DNA of 14,243 nt from JAAZVM01 sp041642635 (GTDB lineage Bacteria; Patescibacteriota; Gracilibacteria; BD1-5; UBA6164). The position numbers and the translations under genes are program-made. Below are positions 8,980-14,243 of this stretch, piece after piece. The number at the start of each line of letters is the position of its first letter. The stretch's first letter is position 1. Under the pieces are notes generated by a model. That model worked only from the letters and a program-made list of their open reading frames with translations, was not told where the DNA came from and did no database searches. The stretch covers positions 1 to 14,243 of the forward strand of contig JBEPWB010000023.1 in the NCBI GenBank assembly GCA_041642635.1, read 5' to 3'.

Positions 8980-9987
8980 ATGGATGTAATTGATATTCAG
9001 TTTTTAGATAAATATTATTTTCTATTAATTATTTTTGTTCCTTTTATAATAATTTATTTTTATAAAAAACAAAAAAATACAAATAATTTTAAGTTTTTAG
9101 GTGATTTAAAAAAAGTGTTTAAAAATAACTTTTATATTTTTTATATAAAAGTTATTTTACTTTGTTTTATTTTTATTTTTTATGTTTTGGTTATCGCAAA
9201 TCCAAATTTACCTAATCAAAAACAAGAAATCTCAAAAAATGGTATAGATATAGTTTTTGCACTAGATCTGTCTTATAGTATGAATGCAGAGGATATTTTG
9301 CCAAATAGACTTGAGTCTTCAAAATCTATATTAGACGATTTTTTGAGTATACAGGAAACAAATAGAGTATGATTAGTTGTTTTTGCTTGAAGGCCTTTTA
9401 GTACTATTCCTCTTACTTTTGATTATGATATCTTGAGAAAAAATATTTCTCAGTTAACAACTAAAACAATTGATCAAAATGTTTCTTGATTATCTTGAAC
9501 TGCAATATGAGATGCGCTTTTAATGTCTTCAAATCTTTTCGAGGAAGATGAAAATATCATATATCCAAGAGAAAAAGCTATAATTTTATTAACTGATTGA
9601 GATGCAAATGTTTGACTTGACCCTATAACTGTTTCAAAATTATTAGCAGAAAAAAATATAAAAGTTTATTCTATTTGAATATGATCTAGTAACGGATGAA
9701 CTGTGACAATTTGAGATTCTATTTTTGCACAAAGTGTGGAAATTGAACCATTAAATGAACAATCTCTAATAAATATTTCAAACCTTACAGCTTGAGGATA
9801 TTATAGGGCTGAGAATAATAATGCCTTTGAAAATGCTTTTAGAGATTTGGAATTTTTGGAAAAAAATGATATAGATGTATCACAATCTATTGTTTATATG
9901 CCAATTTATAAAAATTTTTTATATTTACTTTTAGCTTTTTTATTACTGTATATATTTTTAATTTTTTATAGAAACGAAATTGATTAG
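8980..9987 (+). CDS. batA: BatA-type VWA-domain membrane protein
   Basis: The 335-residue protein has two N-terminal membrane helices (about 12-29 and 52-73), a cytoplasmic VWA domain (about 88-300) and a C-terminal helix (about 312-330), the BatA topology. The metal-ion site is complete: DLSYS (96-100), Thr174 in GTAIGDAL and Asp206 in LLTDGDAN. PLTFDYD, IKVYSIGIG and LTAGGYYRAEN are typical BatA strands. Most glycines in these motifs are TGA-coded. VWA domains bind protein partners through a bound divalent cation, and BatA/BatB form a membrane complex linked to MoxR. It is spaced 10 bases from the DUF4381-like gene and 17 bases from batB. Confidence 0.94.
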
Positions 9988-10004
9988 TATTTAATATTTT
10001 TTTG

Positions 10005-11000
10005 ATGATATTTTGAAATTTAAATTTTTATAGTTTATTATTGTTTTTCTTGTTAATTTTTTTAGTATTATTTTTATTTTCATTTTTTTTACTAAAAAAG
10101 AGACGTTTATCAAAAATTTTTAAACTAAGATATAAAAAGAAATATTTTTTCATAAAATATATTTTTTTGATTTTTTCTTTTTTGATACTTCTTTTTTTTA
10201 TTTTTGAGCCAAAATCTTACAAAGTTGATGATCAAAAAAAATATTGAATTCCTATAGTTTTCGCACTGGATGTTAGTAAGTCTATGAATGTGTTAGATGT
10301 TTGAGAAAATATTACAAGATTAGAGTTAGCAAAAAAAAGTATAGAAAATTTTATTATAAATAATCCAAATAATAATTATAGTTTGGTAATTTTTGCTTGA
10401 GAAGCTGTTTGAGTTTTACCTTTGACAAATGATATAAATGTTTTTTTGACAATGCTTGAAAATGTTGATTATAAAAATCTTAATAATCAATGAACTGATT
10501 TTTCTAGTGCAATTTATGAAGCAAATAATAGATTAGAAATAACAGAAAATAATTCTTGAGCAGTAATTTTGTTATCAGATTGATGAGATGAACAATCAAA
10601 AGATTTAGAAAAACTTTACAATGAAAATTATAATTATTTTTTCGCTTGAGTATGAAGTAAAAAAGGTTGAGAAATAATTATTTGAAAAGATGCTTTTTGA
10701 AGATATAATTATCAAACTTTTGCTTGAGAAATAGTTATAAGTAAACTTAACGAAAATAATTTAAAAAATTTATCACGTATTTTTGATTGAGAATATCAAA
10801 GAATACAGAATACTTCAGACATTAATAGTTTTGAAAATAATTTAAAAAATATACAAGAAAAAATACTTGAATCTGGTGAAAAAACTTTATATAATTATTC
10901 TAGAGATATTACAATTATTTCATTTATATTTTTTATTTTATATTTATTTTTATACTTTTTTGAACATAAAATTTATTTTTTAAACAAAAAAAATGACTAA
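10005..11000 (+). CDS. batB: BatB-type VWA-domain membrane protein
   Basis: The 331-residue protein is a paralogue of the preceding gene, with two N-terminal helices (about 9-29 and 48-67), a VWA domain (about 82-270) and a C-terminal helix (about 302-319). The metal site is present: DVSKS (89-93), Thr164 in NQGTDFSSAI and Asp192 in LLSDGGDE. It differs from BatA in the segment after that, with a long GEIIIGKDAFGRYNYQTF insertion typical of BatB. TGA glycines are frequent; two are adjacent at SDGGDE. ATG10005 gives the expected hydrophobic N-terminus. BatA and BatB are held to act as a heteromeric pair. The next gene starts eight bases before its stop. Confidence 0.93.
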
Positions 11001-11784
11001 AAAAAATTACATATTTTTAGCTTTTTTGATAATTATTTTTTTAATTATTAATTTTTTTGTTTTTTATAAATTTTATTTTGTTTATTCTGCTGAAAAAAAA
11101 TATCAAAATAATAATTTTTCTGGTGCAATTAATGATTATAAAAAATCTCTTGAAAATAATTATTTTTTAACTCAAAATTTTGAAAAAAATATTTTTTATA
11201 ATCTTGGTAATTCTTATTATAGATTTTGACAAAAAACTGATGAAAAAATTTTAAATTATGAAAAATCTTTAGAAAATTATGAAAAATCAATTGATATAAA
11301 AAAAGAAGAAAATGCACAGGATAATTATGATTTTGTTTTAGAACAATTAAATAAACTAAAAGAAGAAAAATCTTTAGAGGAAGAAGAACAAGAAAAATCT
11401 AATGAAGAACAAAATTCTCAACAACATCAAGAAGGTAGTGATAAAGAAAATAATCAAAATGATTCAGAGTCTAAAGAAAAAAATGAACAAACTAATAGTC
11501 AAAAAAATTCTAATTTTGTGGAAAAAAGCAATAATGAAAAAAATAATACTCAAAGTTCACAAGATAAAATTAATCCAGATTTTGAAAAACAAGAAATTTA
11601 CTTATTAACAGATGATGAAAAAAAGTATTTGGAAAATTATGGAAAATATATAGAAGATTCTCAAAGAGATTATAATAATTATTTTGACAAACAAAATCAG
11701 GATTCTACAAGGGATTTATTTGATATGTTTTTTGAAAAAAAATTTCTTGAAAATAATAATTCTTGATCGCAAAAAGATTGGTAA
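10993..11784 (+). CDS. batC: BatC-like TPR protein with acidic low-complexity linker
   Basis: The 263-residue protein has one N-terminal membrane helix (about 6-30) and then TPR-like helices at about 31-122 (AEKKYQNNNFSGAINDYKKS, YNLGNSYYRFGQ). A long Glu/Lys/Asn/Gln/Ser-rich linker follows (about 123-195), then a helical tail ending in the dipeptide DW. The Gly-x-x-Lys-Asp-Trp end is a feature I recall from Bat TPR proteins. TPR repeats bind partner proteins, here presumably the VWA pair. The start overlaps batB by eight bases, and a terminator hairpin follows seven bases after the stop, so this is the last gene of the operon. The linker has unusual composition but its codon use matches the neighbours. 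Confidence 0.88.
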
Positions 11785-11790
11785 TAAAAT

Positions 11791-11813
11791 AAAACAGCCA
11801 TTAAGGCTGTTTT
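11791..11813. terminator. Bidirectional rho-independent terminator of the Bat operon
   Basis: A 9-bp stem (AAAACAGCC at 11791-11799 pairing with GGCTGTTTT at 11805-11813) has a five-base loop (ATTAA), with T-rich sequence to its right and A-rich sequence to its left. It ends the Bat operon and also serves the convergent minus-strand gene, whose TAA (11813-11815) overlaps its edge. Confidence 0.88.
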
Positions 11814-12730
11814 TAATTACTTTTTTTATTATTTATTTTATAGAAATATCTTGTTTCAATATAGTTAATTATTTGTCTTGCTATATTTATTCAAGTAGCT
11901 TCTTCTAGTCATTTAAAACCAGGGGCTGCATTTATTTCACAAATTCTGTATCAATTGTCTTTGTCAAAAAGTAAGTCAACTCAAGCGATGTCTAATCAAA
12001 TCAAGTTAGCAGTCTCCACTGATAAAATTTCTTCTTTTAGGTTTACTTCGTGATTGTGAACTGATCATCCTCAAGAAAAATTTGCTTTAAAATCTCACTC
12101 TTTTCATTTTCTAAGCATTGCAGCAATAACTCTTCATCAAACCAAAAATACTCTTAAATCAACTCAAGCTTTTTCTCAAATATATTCTTGTAAAAGTAGA
12201 TATGTGTTTAGTTTTGAAAGGCTCTCTTCCATCATTTCTAAAATATCCTCTAGTTCTCAGCTATTTTGAACTTTTATAATTCATTTTCAAGCTTTTCAAT
12301 CTAATTTTTTTAGAATAATTGGATAGTTTAATTGTTTTTCTATAAAATCAATATCTGGTATTCATTTTAAAAGAATAGTTTTTGGTACTGGTAACCTATT
12401 TGCAGCCATTTTTTGTAATGATAAAAATTTATCGTTTGCAAGTAATCTGGCTTCATTTGCATTAATTACATAAACCCCAGCATTTTCCATAAAGTCCATT
12501 ATTGAAGTCATTTGATAGGAGTTATCAACTCTAGGAATTACAACATCAGGAAGCGATGTTTTTTCATTTTTTATGAATAATTTTTCTTGAGAATAAGCAT
12601 CAATTACTAATTCTATATCTTCAATAGCAATAAACTCTATCTCTATTGATTTTTTTTGTCATTCTTCTAGCAGTCTTTTAGTTCAGTAAACTGATTCATT
12701 TTTTTCCTTATCTAATATCCAAATTTTCAT
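11813..12730 (-). CDS. rimK: RimK-like ATP-grasp ligase
   Basis: RimK-type ligases use ATP to join an amino acid, often glutamate, to a carboxylate on a protein or cofactor. The 305-residue protein has the family architecture: an N-terminal pre-ATP-grasp domain (1-95), INANEARLLANDKFLSLQKM (89-108), the lysine and glycine-rich loop PIILKKLDGKAGKGIIKV (137-154), LQEYIG (180-185), DLRVFLVGGRVIAAMLR (191-207), FSGGGS (218-223) and the metal-binding GVDLLFD and CEINAAPGF (264-272). Most loop glycines are TGA-coded. It is a stand-alone gene convergent with the Bat operon. Substrate is unknown: ribosomal protein S6 tailing, cofactor F420- or lysine-biosynthesis-type ligation are all possible for the family. 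Confidence 0.92.
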
Positions 12731-12840
12731 TATTTTTTATTTATAATTTTAAGATTAGCTTAAATTTTATTTAATTAAAATATTAAATCAAATTAATTTG
12801 TAAAAAATTTTTATTTTTAAAAAATTGTGATAAAATTATT

Positions 12841-12846
12841 TATAAT
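12841..12846 (+). promoter_or_regulatory. Candidate -10 box (TATAAT)
   Basis: A consensus TATAAT lies 14 bases before the ATG at 12860. No clear -35 is present. The 129-base gap between the divergent genes around it holds nothing else I can support. In this AT-rich DNA the call is weak. Confidence 0.35.
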
Positions 12847-12859
12847 ACTAAGATTTATT

Positions 12860-13222
12860 ATGGAATACAAATTATTTAAAACACTTAGACTAAGATATAA
12901 GATACCTTTTTTAATAAGGTTGTTTTTTGGTGTGTTTTTTATTGTTTTTTCATGAATTCCAATAATTTTACCTATTTTTCCAGGTTCTATTTTTCTTTGA
13001 TTATTCTTGCTTAGTTCTGGTTTTATTTTAGTAATTTCTCCATCAAAAATAAGACATTTGATAAAAATGAGAAAATCTATTATTTATTTATTTAAAAATT
13101 TTCACAGGAAAAATGTTTTAAAATACAAGTTACTTGACATAAAAATACATGTTTTAAAAATCATCAAAAAAGATAAGCCTAAAAAACATATTAGATTAAA
13201 AAAATATTTGACTAAAAAGTAA
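12860..13222 (+). CDS. Small PGPGW-like two-helix membrane protein
   Basis: The 120-residue protein has two closely spaced membrane helices at about residues 20-65 (FFGVFFIVFSGIPIILPIF, then PGSIFLGLFLLSSGFIL). A strongly basic cytoplasmic tail rich in Lys, Arg and Ile follows. The IPIILPIFPGSIFLGLFLL turn between helices resembles the PGPGW family of small membrane proteins, where a Pro-Gly motif joins two helices. Function of that family is not established. The basic tail could contact lipid head groups or nucleic acid, which is inference. It precedes lexA by 42 bases on the same strand. TGA is read twice as Gly (SGIP, FLGLF). Confidence 0.72.
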
Positions 13223-13227
13223 AAAAG

Positions 13228-13244
13228 TATATACTCAGTATATA
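13228..13244 (+). promoter_or_regulatory. Palindrome before lexA, candidate autoregulatory operator
   Basis: TATATACT, a central C, then AGTATATA form a perfect 17-bp palindrome 20 bases before the lexA ATG. Near-symmetry extends to 21 bp (13226-13246). LexA proteins commonly repress their own genes from such a site. It is unlike the CGAAC/GTTCG Gram-positive box or the CTGT/ACAG E. coli box. TATACT and TATATT within it could also serve as -10 elements, so that repressor would block polymerase. No T-run follows, so it is not a terminator. Confidence 0.55.
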
Positions 13245-13264
13245 TTAATTGTAATTTATTTATT

Positions 13265-13894
13265 ATGCTGACTGAAAAACAACAATATGTTTTGGATGTT
13301 ATAACTCAATATATTTGAGAAAATGCAAAATCTCCAACTATTGAAGAATTAACAATATTATTAAATCAAAAATCAAAGAGGTGAGTAGTTCAATATTTAG
13401 AAGCCCTAGAAAAAAAGTGATTTTTGACTAGATGAAGATGATATAGATCTATTAGTTTGTGAAATACTGTATGATTTCAAACTACTTTAAATGTACCTAT
13501 TTTAGGTTATGCTAATGCATGAACTCCACTAGTTGACGCTGTTGAAGCTTGATATTGAGTTTTGCCAATTTCAAAAAAAATCCTTACTTGAGATGAGTGA
13601 AATTATTTTATACTAAAAGTTGAAGGAACTTCTATGAATAATTTTGAAGTAAAATGAAAAACTATTGAAAACGGTAGCTACGTTCTTATCAAAAAAGATG
13701 ATACTAGTTTGAATAATAAAGATGCTTTTTTGTTCCTAGTTAATTGATCAGCTACTCTAAAAAAATATAAAAAAGATTGAGATTTAATTTATCTTTTACC
13801 AGAATCAAGTGATGATTACCACAATCCAATAATTTTATCGGAATATGATAATATTGCTGTTAACTGAAAAATTGTTGATGTATTTAATTTTTAA
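13265..13894 (+). CDS. lexA: LexA-type self-cleaving repressor
   Basis: LexA represses DNA-damage genes and cleaves itself when RecA filaments form. The 209-residue protein has the N-terminal winged helix (LTEKQQYVLDVITQYI, PTIEELTILL, VVQYLEALEKKGFLTR; about 2-60), the cleavage site A85-G86 in ILGYANAG, and the S24 peptidase core. In the core, Ser123 lies in VEGTSM and the general-base Lys166 in ATLKK. The serine motif reads GTSM where GDSM is usual. Sixteen of 19 glycines are TGA, including the Gly of the cleavage bond, so self-cleavage depends on the recoded codon. Length is close to the family norm (about 200). A palindrome lies just upstream. A UmuD-like or other S24 regulator is the alternative, but the N-terminal domain favours LexA. 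Confidence 0.92.
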
Positions 13895-13924
13895 TTTAAA
13901 AATAAAATATATTTTAATTAAACT

Positions 13925-13970
13925 AAGACCGGTCTATAATTCATAATATTATGAATTATAGACCGGTCTT
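13925..13970. terminator. Perfect 46-bp palindrome, probable bidirectional terminator
   Basis: Arms of 23 bases (13925-13947 and 13948-13970) are exact reverse complements with no spacer. Each arm starts or ends with AAGACCGGTCT, itself a short palindrome, and the centre is AT only. T-rich sequence (TTATTGTTTTT) follows to the right. It lies between convergent lexA and the minus-strand kinase, the right place for a shared terminator. The absence of a loop and the GC-rich ends are unusual. Confidence 0.65.
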
Positions 13971-13992
13971 TATTGTTTTTAATAAAATTTTT

Positions 13993-14243
13993 TTATTCAA
14001 ATAAATCTTCTTTAGTATCTATTTCTTCTTTCAACATTTCTACTTTCTTTTTTGCTCCATAAGCGATTTTTTTATCTAGCTTTATTTTTTCTTTATCTAT
14101 TTTTTCAGGATAATCATATTCATTTAATACATATTTTATAGCATTAATTCTTGCCTTTTTCTTATCATCACTATTAATAATTACCCAAGGAGCTTTTTTT
14201 TGATCAGTATTTTTAAAATTATTATATTCAGCTAATGTGTATT
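13993..14243 (-). CDS. ppk2: Polyphosphate kinase 2 (PPK2), C-terminal part
   Basis: Only the last 82 residues and the TAA lie in the window; the start is beyond the right edge. PPK2 enzymes transfer phosphate between polyphosphate and nucleotides. The fragment has the C-terminal PPK2 pattern APWVIINSDDKKKARINAI, then a helical charged tail ending in DLFE. In the family this segment follows the P-loop and lid and contributes to nucleotide and polyphosphate binding. The catalytic Walker motifs are not in view, so activity and substrate class (nucleoside mono- or diphosphate) cannot be judged. The gene converges with lexA across the 46-bp palindrome. Confidence 0.83.
   Translation of the reverse strand, partial: YTLAEYNNFKNTDQKKAPWVIINSDDKKKARINAIKYVLNEYDYPEKIDKEKIKLDKKIAYGAKKKVEMLKEEIDTKEDLFE

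Noticed and set aside
11129..11908. Several open frames of 62-74 codons around the end of batC, on both strands
   Set aside because: They overlap batC or the terminator and ligase gene in other frames and are compositional shadows of A-rich coding sequence.
13228..13244. The 17-bp palindrome as a terminator of the PGPGW-like gene
   Set aside because: No T-run follows, the stem is AT only, and it sits at promoter distance from lexA.
897..13894. Apparent decay: many genes broken by TGA
   Set aside because: Reading TGA as Gly restores full-length proteins with intact catalytic motifs, so these are not pseudogenes or sequencing errors.
1..14243. tRNA, rRNA, CRISPR arrays, insertion sequences
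   Set aside because: No cloverleaf-like GC-rich segment, no regularly spaced repeats, and no transposase or terminal repeats were seen; intergenic gaps are all shorter than 300 bases.

Overview
The window reads as a fragment of an extremely AT-rich bacterial genome in which TGA is a sense codon for glycine (genetic code 25, as in the candidate phyla Gracilibacteria/BD1-5 and Absconditabacteria/SR1). Read with the standard code, nearly every gene breaks into short pieces. Read with TGA = Gly, long intact genes appear, and the TGAs fall on glycines conserved in known families: the CdsA signature, the G1 and G2 boxes of the histidine kinase, SPRGG of MoxR, and the LexA self-cleavage site. Arginine is written with AGA, AGG and a few CGT codons. 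I saw no Shine-Dalgarno motif before any start. I cannot tell from this window which of the two phyla it is.

Layout. (1) 1-1541, plus strand: the end of a membrane protein, then cdsA (phospholipid synthesis) overlapping a DUF4105 (Lnb N-terminal domain) gene, closed by a strong hairpin. (2) 1574-4945, minus strand: a tightly overlapping three-gene operon of OmpR-type response regulator, sensor histidine kinase, and a seven-helix membrane protein fused to a spermidine-synthase-like domain. (3) 4946-5208: a divergent promoter region. It holds three TTAAC half-sites spaced 22 and 11 bp, placed over the -35 position of a promoter reading into region 4. (4) 5209-11784, plus strand: a ten-gene Bat/MoxR operon: short BatD, two small lysine-rich ORFs, MoxR AAA+ ATPase, DUF58, DUF4381-like membrane protein, BatA (VWA), BatB (VWA), BatC (TPR). 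It ends at a hairpin. (5) 11813-12730, minus strand: a RimK-like ATP-grasp ligase. (6) 12860-13894, plus strand: a small PGPGW-like membrane protein and a LexA-type self-cleaving repressor, with a 17-bp palindrome between them. (7) 13925-13970: a perfect 46-bp palindrome, then the C-terminal part of a PPK2 polyphosphate kinase on the minus strand, cut by the window edge.

How it works together. The main system is the Bat operon. By family precedent, the MoxR ATPase with DUF58 and VWA proteins forms an envelope-associated chaperone or assembly module: the VWA proteins bind metal and partners through MIDAS sites, BatC supplies TPR and coiled contacts, and BatD and the DUF4381-like protein face the envelope. 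The adjacent two-component system is the natural candidate regulator, because the divergent promoter carries helically phased repeats of the kind OmpR/PhoB-family regulators bind. That link is inference. The membrane spermidine-synthase-like protein is co-transcribed with the sensor and may belong to the same envelope-stress response.
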